Source: an uncultured Bacteroidales bacterium (GTDB lineage Bacteria > Bacteroidota > Bacteroidia > Bacteroidales > Bacteroidaceae). From it: a stretch of DNA of 64,000 nt. Every line of letters starts with the position of its first letter. The first letter of the stretch is position 1. Positions 8,401-16,791 of this stretch are shown one piece after another. The notes beneath the pieces are model-generated. The model saw only the letters and a list, made by a program, of their open reading frames with translations. It was not told the origin of the DNA and made no database searches. Made by a program: the position numbers and the translations under genes. The stretch spans positions 1 through 64,000 of the forward strand of contig CACYOC010000006.1 in assembly GCA_902775975.1 (NCBI GenBank), given 5' to 3'.

Positions 8401-10787
8401 ATCCTTAACTGAGTGGAAGTCTGGAAGCTTGCACGCCATTTCAGGAAACTTAGGGCTTTTATAAGCGGTTCGGGCTTAGAATAGCATGAGTAAAAACCTC
8501 CAACGCCGGCATAGATCTCAACAGCCTTGAGATAGAAACCTCTGGCGTCCTGGTCATCGTTTTCTAAAACACTGCCATACCACTTATAACCCAGCCCCAG
8601 ATGGGCATCAAAAAATACTCCGTAGCCCAGTTTGTTGCGCTCCACCTTGAAGATATCGTCCATCTGCTCCAGCATCCAGTGGTCTCTGTCTGACTTGGAG
8701 GTGCTGGCGCCTTGCGCCAGATTTATGCCCCACCGTCCTTCTTCAGTATTATTCTTCGTTAACTCTTCGAGTCTAAATCGTTGGTTTCTGTCATTATCTC
8801 TCATGTCTTCACGCCATACCTCACCAGCATGGGTATTATTCATGGTCGAGAAATTCACATCGACTTCAGTGATTCCTCTAAGCGGGTCAATGAAAGGAAT
8901 GATGGAGAGTTCCAAGCCTGGGAAGGAGTTGGGACGCAAGTCCCATTTGCCCAGCTGGCCTAATACCGAAAACGAACCCCAGCCGTTATATTCATAGTCA
9001 ACGGTCTTCTGAAAAGCATATTTCGTAGCTTCTTCTTTAGCCTGATCTTTGAATTTCTTTTCGTCAAACTCTCCGCGTCTCAGCATCGGCAGATCGTCAT
9101 AGCGCTTGCTGCCAATGGTCAGACGGGGCTTGTAGTTGACATCCACCTTGGGAAGTATGCCCACAATGTCCCAACGCTGCTCGTAGTAGCTGCGCTCGAA
9201 ACCGGGATAGTCGTTGCCATCGAGTACCGTGCTATTCTTGGATGTAGCTGAAATCTTCGTGCCGTCGCCACCAGCTTCCTCAAACTGTAGCTGTGCTACA
9301 TAAGACGATGCGTTCTTGCTCTTGAGCATCGAGTACGCGATACTTATCTCGGCAAATTTCTTGATGGTCTCACCGTTCATCAGTTTAGGAGTCTGTTGGT
9401 AGCCGCCATCCTCTATAAAATAGAGGTAACCCGAGCTGGGCTTCTCGCCCATGGGGGTCATTTTCTTGGAGAACACTTTGTGCATCACTCCGTCATGCTC
9501 CTTCTCGTATTGTTCGTCGTTCAGAGAGATGAAGTTGTGCTCTGAAATGTCAGGCTCGTCGGCGTGCATGGTGCCCTGGATCAGGCGTATCTCACCTTCG
9601 GTTTTGTTTTTGTTCAGCACCTTGGTAACAGGATCCATGGCGCCTGCATACTTGAATACGGCAGGCAGGTAGCCGGGGGCCATCACCTCTATATAACAGG
9701 GCTTGCCGTAGGTCAGAATCTTGTGGATTCCTTTCTTCGCATTACAGCCCACATACTCCATCTTCGGACTGCTGTTGGCAACGTATTTTCCCTTGTCATC
9801 TACTTCGACGATATGGAACGTATAGCCCTCAGCCAACTTCTTCTGAGCATCGAGGTTGCACGAAATGGGGTTGCCGCTGCTTCCCATTACGTGAAGGTAC
9901 AGCGTGTCGAACTTCTCGAAGAGTCCTGACCCCAGCATATTGAAGATGGTCAGTTCGCGGCCTTTGTGCTTGTCCAACGTGAAGTTGGTACTCATCCACA
10001 AGCGGTTCAGCTTGTCGCTCAGGTTGGCACCCCACAACAGACGCTTGTTGTCCAGCTTCAGGCGGTTGCCGTTGCTCACCAGATAAACCTCCTTCACGTC
10101 TCGTTTTTCAGGACGGTAGAAACTTTGGAAACTCGAACCCTTCAGGTCAAGTGTAGTGGTATTCTTGATGGAGCCGGTAATATCCTCAGTAACAATCTCT
10201 ATCTGATACGTCAGACCGGAGGCCCTGCGGCGCGAGTCGAGTTTGAACAGCAGCAGGTCGTCGTTGCCCCATTCAAAGATATCGTATCTGAAGTGTAGTG
10301 TATCTGCCGGACTGGCACTACAGCCCTTGCGGTTGATGGTGATAAAGAGTGAGTCGCAGGCACTATTGGTATTGACAAAGAAGTAGCTCGACACGTTCTT
10401 CTTCACGCTGCCTCTGCCGGCTCCGGAAACTACGCGCGCTTCGAACTCGCCATACGTTCCCTTGCCGTCGTTGATGCGGAAACATAGCAGGTTGTCATCG
10501 CGCATCTTCCAGAACAGCTCCTGGTCTTTGTGTGTCTTCTGGCTCGTCTGGTTGAACATTGCCTTCACAGCCTCCACGTCCGTTCTGTTGCTCAGCAGCA
10601 TACGGTCGGTAACATCTTTCCACTTCAGTTCCGAGTCAGCTTCTTTAAGCTTTGACACGCGCTTGACATCTCCGACGTTATTGGCAAAAGACACCGTAAA
10701 GTCTATCTGAGCCTGCACCGTCTGGAAAGACGTCAGCACCAGCAATATAGAAAGGAACATCGTCCACGAGAATACTTTCTTTGTCAT
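5418..10787 (-). CDS. 1789-aa secreted protein with Ser-Gly repeat linker
   Basis: A signal peptide (about residues 1-26, ending TSFQTVQAQ) starts this very large exported protein. No catalytic family is recognised. About residues 860-895 form a low-complexity linker of SGSGSD, SGSESG and SGSN units encoded by tandem DNA repeats at 8104-8218. The C-terminal third has beta-sandwich-like segments of a CARDB/FN3 kind (LPVNLNVYNTGSTPITHLEA). The extreme C-terminus (VRIFDAAGKPFYLQ, then SRLFVP, then GVYLLSTGQEIVKFRW) resembles type IX secretion C-terminal domains (T9SS type A). It is therefore probably delivered to the cell surface. A promoter-like TACTTTTG lies 81 bases upstream on the minus strand, so the gene likely leads a unit with the 1546-aa protein. 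The function is unknown. Confidence 0.75.
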   Translation of the reverse strand: MTKKVFSWTMFLSILLVLTSFQTVQAQIDFTVSFANNVGDVKRVSKLKEADSELKWKDVTDRMLLSNRTDVEAVKAMFNQTSQKTHKDQELFWKMRDDNLLCFRINDGKGTYGEFEARVVSGAGRGSVKKNVSSYFFVNTNSACDSLFITINRKGCSASPADTLHFRYDIFEWGNDDLLLFKLDSRRRASGLTYQIEIVTEDITGSIKNTTTLDLKGSSFQSFYRPEKRDVKEVYLVSNGNRLKLDNKRLLWGANLSDKLNRLWMSTNFTLDKHKGRELTIFNMLGSGLFEKFDTLYLHVMGSSGNPISCNLDAQKKLAEGYTFHIVEVDDKGKYVANSSPKMEYVGCNAKKGIHKILTYGKPCYIEVMAPGYLPAVFKYAGAMDPVTKVLNKNKTEGEIRLIQGTMHADEPDISEHNFISLNDEQYEKEHDGVMHKVFSKKMTPMGEKPSSGYLYFIEDGGYQQTPKLMNGETIKKFAEISIAYSMLKSKNASSYVAQLQFEEAGGDGTKISATSKNSTVLDGNDYPGFERSYYEQRWDIVGILPKVDVNYKPRLTIGSKRYDDLPMLRRGEFDEKKFKDQAKEEATKYAFQKTVDYEYNGWGSFSVLGQLGKWDLRPNSFPGLELSIIPFIDPLRGITEVDVNFSTMNNTHAGEVWREDMRDNDRNQRFRLEELTKNNTEEGRWGINLAQGASTSKSDRDHWMLEQMDDIFKVERNKLGYGVFFDAHLGLGYKWYGSVLENDDQDARGFYLKAVEIYAGVGGFYSCYSKPEPLIKALSFLKWRASFQTSTQLRIGGGLKGYNFTKNGVITSREMGFFFNIMAQGKIGGSVYLGLDFKEEEQQQNQGEVIDDDDESSSSSGSGSGSGSDSGSDSGSESGSESGSESGSNSGSNISRNAPQLVNHRRASTGEWVNRFFTAELGARVGGKAQFDFTVAKIFSKDSWDSGITMFIVAGLELFADIKIGPLLRYNPRIVGRLGKLYSYPDDETNPTIPGYPNYKPVAAAPLRRVPRAFEKPLFPIGKCIMEGLNSNARPLFTDREFFLMEDGNNGADINHDRIAEYVMPSEGVTLEKSDATAVTEDGKMVQRHHFDRETDCSMTVYEEMTRPVDNAALEGENSIDSQMEQSRYIQIASSLQSRNTGTWQHHVVAYDETLYDCKPVVAVNTWTEDNYTAIPGEDDEAACVWKRGQYVEPPFDETTATEEEKQQHADLVAGGVRAFEGDLMLSLFDGQKWGAPESIVKIDKEDIVSDYQILMRNDTVLAAVLMMPKGKEELELRYYCKPYNEPVRYIDTDKSKAVSFSLDVVGAMPTIAILNQVDQANKDIYIKEIDMMGRYKGYGTDLTIARYNPESVKILVDKDNESPEDFAVLWQCSDKFIYRDGKATPIDSTQTLLNCSRIFMRENMTSIPHVTLGCTADSTFMSGYTATLDGLKVKTLYTLTDLRDGNTYLMKDQVEFGYDFTYDISYSREAMINADVLPVNLNVYNTGSTPITHLEAYINDKSYALSDIFVNPYSKQTFVLDYEIPENFDGLLKAHDVLAVFEDTYIMTKASRRRGAPMRRVQRSSEDFTEYAAGHSDLRCRVLGHTIEGTVNKVYLELTDIDELNANETVHVGLYPDHVSDVPITTTAEVLLKANDFSLIGNNRKAYVELTVDGLQEEQAVEVRARVYNDKVLEALGENDDISTAIVNNLSWQDNQYIINLLPTEIDNVTLLPVVHNDEKVHKVKVEQTERGVWISGLESDDYVRIFDAAGKPFYLQSNPASRLFVPITEHGVYLLSTGQEIVKFRW
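8104..8218. repeat. in-frame Ser-Gly-Asp/Glu microsatellite
   Basis: Short units of the CGCTACCGCT / CGCTACCACTTT kind are repeated about ten times in 12-18 base periods. On the minus strand they encode alternating Ser-Gly with Asp, Glu or Asn. Units are multiples of three, so copy-number changes would alter linker length without breaking the frame. Confidence 0.75.
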
Positions 10788-10867
10788 CCCTTTATCTCTT
10801 TAAACTCCTTGAACTCTTAAACTTCTTAAACCGTTCAAACTCTTGAACCACTTAATTGTTCAACCTG

Positions 10868-10875
10868 CAAAAGTA
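10868..10875 (-). promoter_or_regulatory. -7 box for the 1789-aa secreted protein
   Basis: CAAAAGTA on the plus strand reads TACTTTTG on the minus strand, a fit to the Bacteroidetes TANNTTTG element. A CTTG lies 20 bases further upstream. It is 81 bases from the start at 10787. Confidence 0.5.
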
Positions 10876-10980
10876 CATCTTTTTTCGTACACGCGCAAGA
10901 AACTCCCATAATTTAACATTTCACTCATCACTTTTCTTGATTCTTTTCTTTGTGGTGCAACAAAGAAAAAACCGTTTTCT

Positions 10981-11012
10981 TTTGCATTTCTTCTCATTTA
11001 TTCGTACCTTTG
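10981..11012 (+). promoter_or_regulatory. typA promoter
   Basis: TTTG at 10981-10984 and TACCTTTG at 11005-11012 are separated by 20 bases, a full match to the Bacteroidetes housekeeping sigma consensus. The typA ATG follows 23 bases later. Confidence 0.75.
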
Positions 11013-11035
11013 CACCCGATTTACGTAAATAGATT

Positions 11036-12838
11036 ATGCAGGATATTAGGAATATTGCGATTATCGCACACGTTGACCACGGCAAGACAACGCTCGTGGA
11101 TAAGATGATGCTGGCAGGAAATTTGTTCCGTGAGGGACAGAACTTATCGAGTCAAGTGCTGGACGCTAACGATTTGGAGCGTGAGCGCGGCATCACCATT
11201 CTGTCGAAGAATGTGAGCATCAACTGGAAAGGAACGAAAATCAACATCATAGACACTCCGGGACACTCGGACTTCGGCGGCGAGGTAGAGCGCGTGCTCA
11301 ATATGGCAGACGGTTGTCTGCTGCTGGTCGATGCCTTCGAGGGCCCTATGCCGCAGACACGCTTTGTGCTGCAGAAGGCTTTGGAAATCGGGTTGAAACC
11401 TATTGTGGTTGTCAATAAGGTGGATAAGCCGAACTGTCGCCCTGAGGAGGTTTATGAGATGGTGTTTGACCTGATGTTCTCGCTGAATGCTACGGAAGAC
11501 CAGTTGGACTTCCCCGTAGTGTATGGCTCAGCGAAGAACGGCTGGATGGGCGAGGACTACAACAAACCCACGACGGACATTACGTATCTGTTAGACAAGA
11601 TTGTCGAGGTCATCCCTGCTCCCAAGCAGTTGGAGGGTACGCCGCAGATGCTCATCACGTCGCTCGATTACTCCAGCTACACCGGACGTATTGCCGTAGG
11701 ACGTGTTCATCGCGGCTCGTTGAAAGACGGTCAGCAGGTAACCATTGCTCATCGCGATGGTTCGATGGAGAAGACGAAGATCAAGGAACTGCATATCTTT
11801 GACGGCATGGGCCATCAGCGTACTGACAGCGTGGAATGTGGCGACATCTGTGCCGTCATCGGTCTGGAGAAATTCGAGATTGGCGACACTATCTGTGACG
11901 TGGAGAATCCAGAGCCCCTGCCGCCCATTGCCATCGATGAACCCACGATGTCCATGCTCTTCACCATCAATGACTCACCGTTCTTCGGCAAGGAGGGCAA
12001 GTTTGTCACTTCGCGCCATATCAACGACCGTTTGGAGAAGGAGCTGGAGAAGAACCTTGCCCTGCGCGTGGCACCTTTCGAGGACTCTACTGACAAGTGG
12101 GTGGTTTCAGGTCGTGGCGTGCTGCACCTGAGCGTGCTCGTCGAAACCATGCGCCGCGAGGGCTATGAGTTGCAGGTGGGACAGCCACAGGTTATCTATA
12201 AGGAGATTGACGGAAAGAAGTGCGAACCCATCGAGGAACTGACCATCAATGTTCCTGAGGAGTTCGCCTCGAAGATGATTGATATGGTAACGCGCCGCAA
12301 GGGCGAGATGACCTCGATGGAGAGTCAGGGCGAGCGTACGAACATCGAGTTCGACATCCCGTCGCGAGGCATCATCGGTCTGCGTACCAACGTGCTGACA
12401 GCCTCGCAGGGTGAGGCTATCATGGCACACCGCTTTAAGGAGTATCAGCCCTTCAAGGGCGACATTGAGCGCCGCGTGAACGGTTCGATGATTGCCTTGG
12501 AGACTGGCAATGCCTTTGCCTATGCCATCGACAAGCTGCAGGACCGCGGTAAGTTCTTCATCGACCCAGGTGAAGATGTCTATATGGGTCAGGTCGTCGG
12601 CGAGCATGTGCATGACAACGACCTTGTTATCAACGTCTGCAAGGCCAAGCAGCTCACCAACGTCCGTGCCAGCGGTACTGATGAGAAGGCACGCATCATC
12701 CCCAAGGTCGTCATGTCCTTGGAGGAATGTCTGGAGTATATCAAGGAAGACGAACTGGTGGAGGTCACTCCCAAGTCGATGCGCATGCGTAAAATCATCC
12801 TTGACCACGACCAGCGTAAAAAAGCTGCGCGTCAGTGA
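11036..12838 (+). CDS. typA: ribosome-associated translational GTPase TypA/BipA
   Basis: The 600-aa product has the usual TypA length and order: GTPase domain ([15 protein letters not shown] at residues 8-22, RGITI switch [21 protein letters not shown] switch II, NKVDKP), beta-barrel domain II, EF-G-like domains III and V ([30 protein letters not shown]), and the TypA-specific C-terminal domain ending KKAARQ. The family binds ribosomes and helps 50S assembly and stress or cold adaptation. The gene has its own promoter and is monocistronic, and a TIR-domain gene begins 113 bases downstream. No anomalies are seen. Confidence 0.96.
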   Translation: MQDIRNIAIIAHVDHGKTTLVDKMMLAGNLFREGQNLSSQVLDANDLERERGITILSKNVSINWKGTKINIIDTPGHSDFGGEVERVLNMADGCLLLVDAFEGPMPQTRFVLQKALEIGLKPIVVVNKVDKPNCRPEEVYEMVFDLMFSLNATEDQLDFPVVYGSAKNGWMGEDYNKPTTDITYLLDKIVEVIPAPKQLEGTPQMLITSLDYSSYTGRIAVGRVHRGSLKDGQQVTIAHRDGSMEKTKIKELHIFDGMGHQRTDSVECGDICAVIGLEKFEIGDTICDVENPEPLPPIAIDEPTMSMLFTINDSPFFGKEGKFVTSRHINDRLEKELEKNLALRVAPFEDSTDKWVVSGRGVLHLSVLVETMRREGYELQVGQPQVIYKEIDGKKCEPIEELTINVPEEFASKMIDMVTRRKGEMTSMESQGERTNIEFDIPSRGIIGLRTNVLTASQGEAIMAHRFKEYQPFKGDIERRVNGSMIALETGNAFAYAIDKLQDRGKFFIDPGEDVYMGQVVGEHVHDNDLVINVCKAKQLTNVRASGTDEKARIIPKVVMSLEECLEYIKEDELVEVTPKSMRMRKIILDHDQRKKAARQ

Positions 12839-12951
12839 GCGCAATGTCAAGCTCGCTTGAACATTGCCGAACGTGAGCAGTTTCGACTGGAGGTCAAGGC
12901 TGCGCATCAGTGAGAGCAAGACTATTTGCTACGACATAAAAGAACAAGGCG

Positions 12952-14103
12952 ATGGAACAGAAGTACAAGTATTTTGCGTTTATCAGTTATAACTCAAAAG
13001 ATACTGAGTGGGGAAAGAAAGTGCAGCGAAAGCTGGAACACTACCGTATGCCGGCAACGCTATGCAGCGAACATGGCTGGAAACGAAATCCCATCAATCC
13101 AGTATTCTTCGCTCCTACGGACATTCAGCCGGCAGGATTGTCGGAAGAACTGCAAGAGCGACTGAGGGCTTCCCGTCACCTGATTGTTATCTGCTCGCCC
13201 AATTCGGCACAGTCCGAGTGGGTAGGGAAGGAAATTGCCTTTTTCCATCAGTTAGGGCGTACCAAGCAGATACACTTCTTCATCGTTGATGGTATTCCTC
13301 ATAGTGGCAATCCTGAGACGGAGTGTTTTAACCCGATTGTTGACAAACTCGGACTGCCGGAGATATTGGGTGCTAACATCCATGAGCAGACGCAGACCTT
13401 TCCTTTCACGAGGATTCCGTGGCCTTATCTCAACAAGGAGCGTGCCTATGTCCAGCTCATCACCAAACTATTAGGTATAGAGTTCGATACCATCTGGCAG
13501 CGTCATAAGCGTCTGTTGGTTCAGAAGGCCATCGCGTGGTCGATAGGCATCATCATCGTGTTGGCAGCACTGCTTGGCGTATGGATAAACAGCCAACCTG
13601 TGAATGTGGAGATGAGACTCAACGAGACCTCTGTCCATAATGACCAGTTGCCACCGCTGCGTGATGCGATTGTCACCCTGACATTAGACAATGAGACTAA
13701 AATAGATACCATTCACTCGTTGGAAGACAATACCCTCTTCAGGAATATACCCCATCATTTTCTCAACAATAAGGTTCGTGTGTGCGTAGAATGTCCCGAC
13801 TATCTGCCTGTTGATACCTCATTCCTGTTGACAGAGAGTGTCCTTGTCGATATTCGTCGCAATCCGGACGTCTATGGAAAGGTTCGCTTCCTGCTGTGGA
13901 ATGCAGACCAAGAGCAAACTGCCCCCAACGCCGAAATCGATATTGACGGTCATCGTGCCAAGGCTGATGAACAAGGAGTGGTAGAACTCTCCATTCCCCT
14001 GGCAGAACAGAAACCGTCCTATCCTCTTCAGTCGTCGCTGCAGCTGGTTGACAAAAAGCTTACCATGCCTTGCGGACCAAACGACATCGTTCAGTTTAAA
14101 TAA
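12952..14103 (+). CDS. membrane-anchored TIR-domain protein
   Basis: Residues 5-150 form a TIR domain: FAFISYNSKDTEWGKKVQ opens it, RASRHLIVICSPNSAQSEW is the box-2/3 region, and Glu94 in VGKEI occupies the position of the catalytic glutamate of NAD-consuming TIRs. A single transmembrane helix (about 191-212, AIAWSIGIIIVLAALLGVWI) follows. The remaining 170 residues are beta-rich and probably lie in the periplasm; residues 320-360 resemble a carboxypeptidase-regulatory-like fold (NAEIDIDGHRAKADEQGVVE). TIR domains act as NADases, nucleotide-signal makers or scaffolds in bacterial defence; which applies here is unknown. It opens the accessory island after typA and converges with the TSCPD gene with only 8 bases between stops. 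Confidence 0.85.
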   Translation: MEQKYKYFAFISYNSKDTEWGKKVQRKLEHYRMPATLCSEHGWKRNPINPVFFAPTDIQPAGLSEELQERLRASRHLIVICSPNSAQSEWVGKEIAFFHQLGRTKQIHFFIVDGIPHSGNPETECFNPIVDKLGLPEILGANIHEQTQTFPFTRIPWPYLNKERAYVQLITKLLGIEFDTIWQRHKRLLVQKAIAWSIGIIIVLAALLGVWINSQPVNVEMRLNETSVHNDQLPPLRDAIVTLTLDNETKIDTIHSLEDNTLFRNIPHHFLNNKVRVCVECPDYLPVDTSFLLTESVLVDIRRNPDVYGKVRFLLWNADQEQTAPNAEIDIDGHRAKADEQGVVELSIPLAEQKPSYPLQSSLQLVDKKLTMPCGPNDIVQFK

Positions 14104-14111
14104 GCAAGATG

Positions 14112-14384
14112 TTATGGCTCTAACGATGCACCCTTCAGTTGTTCAAGGGCTCTGCATAGCTGGTCGGGGCACGAGGTGCCTTTAGAACCACAACGGATGC
14201 CGTTCAGCCGTGAAATTACATCATCAATTCTTTGTCCTGTTACCAGCTTGCTGATTCCCTGCAGATTGCCGTTGCATCCTCCTAAGAAGAACACTTGCTG
14301 AATAACGTCGTTCTCATCGGCAGTCACATCGATGAGTTTCGAGCAAGTGCCACTCGTTTCGTATTGTACGTGTTTTGTCTTCAT
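14112..14384 (-). CDS. TSCPD-domain protein (TIGR03905-like)
   Basis: The 90-aa protein matches the small TSCPD family: VQYETSGTCSKLIDV near the start, VFFLGGCNGNLQGI, LVTGQ, and the signature GTSCPDQLCRAL near the end. The start is the ATG at 14384; a longer upstream frame exists, but the promoter lies inside it. The same motif appears in some B12-dependent ribonucleotide reductases. The conserved cysteines suggest metal binding, although a role for the stand-alone form is not established. It sits on the opposite strand inside the accessory island and is probably a core gene unrelated to it. Confidence 0.85.
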   Translation of the reverse strand: MKTKHVQYETSGTCSKLIDVTADENDVIQQVFFLGGCNGNLQGISKLVTGQRIDDVISRLNGIRCGSKGTSCPDQLCRALEQLKGASLEP

Positions 14385-14407
14385 AACGCTATTTCTCTTT
14401 GCTGCTG

Positions 14408-14438
14408 CAAAAGTACGCATTATTTGCCAAACGGCAAA
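14408..14438 (-). promoter_or_regulatory. promoter of the TSCPD gene
   Basis: On the minus strand TTTG (14435-14438) and TACTTTTG (14408-14415) are 19 bases apart. The ATG at 14384 follows 23 bases downstream, which fixes the start and excludes the longer frame reaching 14474. Confidence 0.65.
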
Positions 14439-14466
14439 AGAAATAGCGTAAGTTTTTGCCGCAAAA

Positions 14467-14498
14467 TTTGTCAATATGAGCGAAAAATACTATCTTTG
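14467..14498 (+). promoter_or_regulatory. promoter of the exported TPR/CHAT cluster
   Basis: TTTG at 14467-14470 and TATCTTTG at 14491-14498 are 20 bases apart. The ATG at 14528 follows 29 bases later. The next four genes follow closely on the same strand, so this probably drives 14528-27863. Confidence 0.7.
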
Positions 14499-14527
14499 TC
14501 GGCGCTATTATCCTATTCCTATAAGTT

Positions 14528-16768
14528 ATGAAACGACTCTTGACAACTTTTTTTGTGTGCAGCATGCTGCTGACAACCTCTGTAGCCCAGACACAACAAG
14601 GTGTAACCTATCGTTATAATGGTAAGCAGAAACGTACGCCACTGGGTAATGTGACGATAACCTACGATAGCAACCAACGCTCGGTGCTGAGTGGTGCCAG
14701 TGACGGACAGTTCAGCTTGCTGCTGACAGGCAAGAAGATGGGCGACCGCATTGGTTTGGTGACTGTGAAGAAACGCGATATGATGGTATTCAACCAGCAT
14801 GCCGTCGATGAGTGGAGTGTTAGGAAGGAACCGCTGAGGGTCATCTTATGCGATGCTGATGAATTTGAGCAGCAGAAGGAAAATCTCATAGCGATTGGTA
14901 AGCGTGAAGCTAAGAAGAAATACGATAAGCAGAAAGCCGTACTGGAAACTCAACTGCAAGAGGGAAAAGTGAAACTGCAGGAGTATGAGGCTGCTTTGGA
15001 TAAAGCCTACGAGGAGTTGGAACGAGCCCGAAAACACATGGATGAGTATGCCGACTTGTTTGCCCGTATCGACGAGAGTGAGATTGACACTTTGGCGCAG
15101 CATGCCATGGACCTCTTTAATCAGGGTGAAGTCGAGCAGGCTATCAAGAAATTTGAAGAGGGCAACTTCATGGAGCGGCTTCGTCAGGATAATCGCGTTA
15201 TCCAGCAAGCTGATCAAATGATTCGGACGGCAGAGGATGCCAAGCAACAGGCGATGTCAGACCGTGAGGCTCACATCAATAGTATTAAGGCACAGATAGA
15301 GGCATATAAGGTTCAGAATGACTGGACCAAGGCAGGCGCATTGCTGAAGAATCTGGCTGATGAGTTGAACACGCCGGACGAGATGCTGGCATACGCAGAC
15401 TTCTGTATGCAGCAACAGCAATTCGGCGATGCTGAGACGTATTATAGGAAATACCTGTCTTTGTTAGCGAGCGACAGCTCATCGGATGGTCATGAGCACC
15501 GCGTCAGCCTCGGCTATAACCGTATGGGTGTCGTTTGTCAGCGGCTGAAACGTTATGCAGAGGCTGAGGACTATCTGAAAAAGGCACTGTCTATAGGCAA
15601 GGAGATGTATAGGGAAGCAGATAATGAAACGCTTATGGATCTGTCTTCATACTATAATAATTTAGGAAACTTCTATCGCGAGTTGAGCCGTTTTGATGAG
15701 GCAGAGCAGATGTATCGCCAGTCTTTGGACTTGAAGCGGAAATTGTATAGTCGCAGTAGTGTTTATGCCAGCACTTTGTCTGACGTCCTGAATAATCTTG
15801 GAACGATGTATTGGGATGAGAATAAGTTGGCAGAGTGTGAGACCTGCTATGAAGAGGCACTGAAGTTGCGAAGAAAAGAAGCGCAGAGCAATGAGAATGA
15901 AAAGTTGGCAGACTTGGCATCATCCATCGATAATATGGCGTCTCTCTTCTCAAAGAAAGGGGATAAGGAGCAATGTGAAAAGCTGCATCTGGAGGCCCTC
16001 GCATTACGTCGCCAACTGGCAACACGAAATCCACAGGCATACAGTGAGCAACTGGCATATTCACTGGGTAATCTGGGCAATCTCTATCAGACATCTCTTC
16101 AGCTCGACAAGTGTTTGCCTTTGTACGAAGAGGCGTTGACACTCTTCAACCAATTGTCGGAAAACAATTCTTTGGCATATCAGTCAGAGATTGCCATGAC
16201 GCAGATGAACATGGGGGTGTTGTATATGGCTTTAGGAGATAATGATAGCAGCATCAAGCACTTTCAGGAAGCTTTGCCTATCTTCCAGAGCCTTGCTAAA
16301 CGTCAGAATAAGGCAGACTATCCTTACCTGGCAATGCTACAAGTCAATCTCGGCATGGCCTATACGGCTGCGGGGCGTTATCGTGAAAGCGATGAAGTGT
16401 TAGCACAGGCTATTTCCTCATATGGTCAGTTAGCCCAGCAAAGTCCATCGGCTTTCAATCCTTATCTGGCTGTATCTTTTAATGCCAGTGCATTCAATAA
16501 AATGTTCCTTCAGCAATTCGCTGAAGCTGAGACGTTGGTCCGTCAAGCCATCACTTTAGATACAACACAGTCGGTCTTTCAAACAACCCTTGCCGTATCA
16601 CTCTTATTCCAAGGCAAGTATGCGGAGGCAGAAGCAATCTATCGTCAATACAAGTCGGAGTTAAAAGACTCATTCCTTGGCGACTTGAAGCAATTCGCCG
16701 AGGCAGGCGTCATTCCCAAAGAGCGTGAGGAGGATGTGGAGAAAATTAAGAAGTTGTTGGAGGAATAA
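14528..16768 (+). CDS. exported TPR protein, type A copy 1
   Basis: A signal peptide (MKRLLTTFFVCSMLLTTSVA) precedes QTQQGVTYRYNGKQKRTPLG, the start of a carboxypeptidase-regulatory-like beta domain (about 22-110). A charged coiled coil (115-260) follows, then TPR motifs (about 270-740, for example YAEAEDYLKKALSIGKEMY, DEAEQMYRQSLDLKRKLYSR). The last 50 residues (QGKYAEAEAIYRQYKSELKD, then VIPKEREEDVEKIKKLLEE) are almost the same as in the protein at 22920-25691, as is the N-terminal domain, while the TPR region between differs. It is the first gene of a five-gene row containing a CHAT peptidase 23 bases downstream. A periplasmic scaffold or recognition subunit for that peptidase is the likely role, by analogy to TPR-CHAT partners. 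Confidence 0.75.
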   Translation: MKRLLTTFFVCSMLLTTSVAQTQQGVTYRYNGKQKRTPLGNVTITYDSNQRSVLSGASDGQFSLLLTGKKMGDRIGLVTVKKRDMMVFNQHAVDEWSVRKEPLRVILCDADEFEQQKENLIAIGKREAKKKYDKQKAVLETQLQEGKVKLQEYEAALDKAYEELERARKHMDEYADLFARIDESEIDTLAQHAMDLFNQGEVEQAIKKFEEGNFMERLRQDNRVIQQADQMIRTAEDAKQQAMSDREAHINSIKAQIEAYKVQNDWTKAGALLKNLADELNTPDEMLAYADFCMQQQQFGDAETYYRKYLSLLASDSSSDGHEHRVSLGYNRMGVVCQRLKRYAEAEDYLKKALSIGKEMYREADNETLMDLSSYYNNLGNFYRELSRFDEAEQMYRQSLDLKRKLYSRSSVYASTLSDVLNNLGTMYWDENKLAECETCYEEALKLRRKEAQSNENEKLADLASSIDNMASLFSKKGDKEQCEKLHLEALALRRQLATRNPQAYSEQLAYSLGNLGNLYQTSLQLDKCLPLYEEALTLFNQLSENNSLAYQSEIAMTQMNMGVLYMALGDNDSSIKHFQEALPIFQSLAKRQNKADYPYLAMLQVNLGMAYTAAGRYRESDEVLAQAISSYGQLAQQSPSAFNPYLAVSFNASAFNKMFLQQFAEAETLVRQAITLDTTQSVFQTTLAVSLLFQGKYAEAEAIYRQYKSELKDSFLGDLKQFAEAGVIPKEREEDVEKIKKLLEE

Positions 16769-16791
16769 TCTTCAAAATAAAAGTGGCTCAA

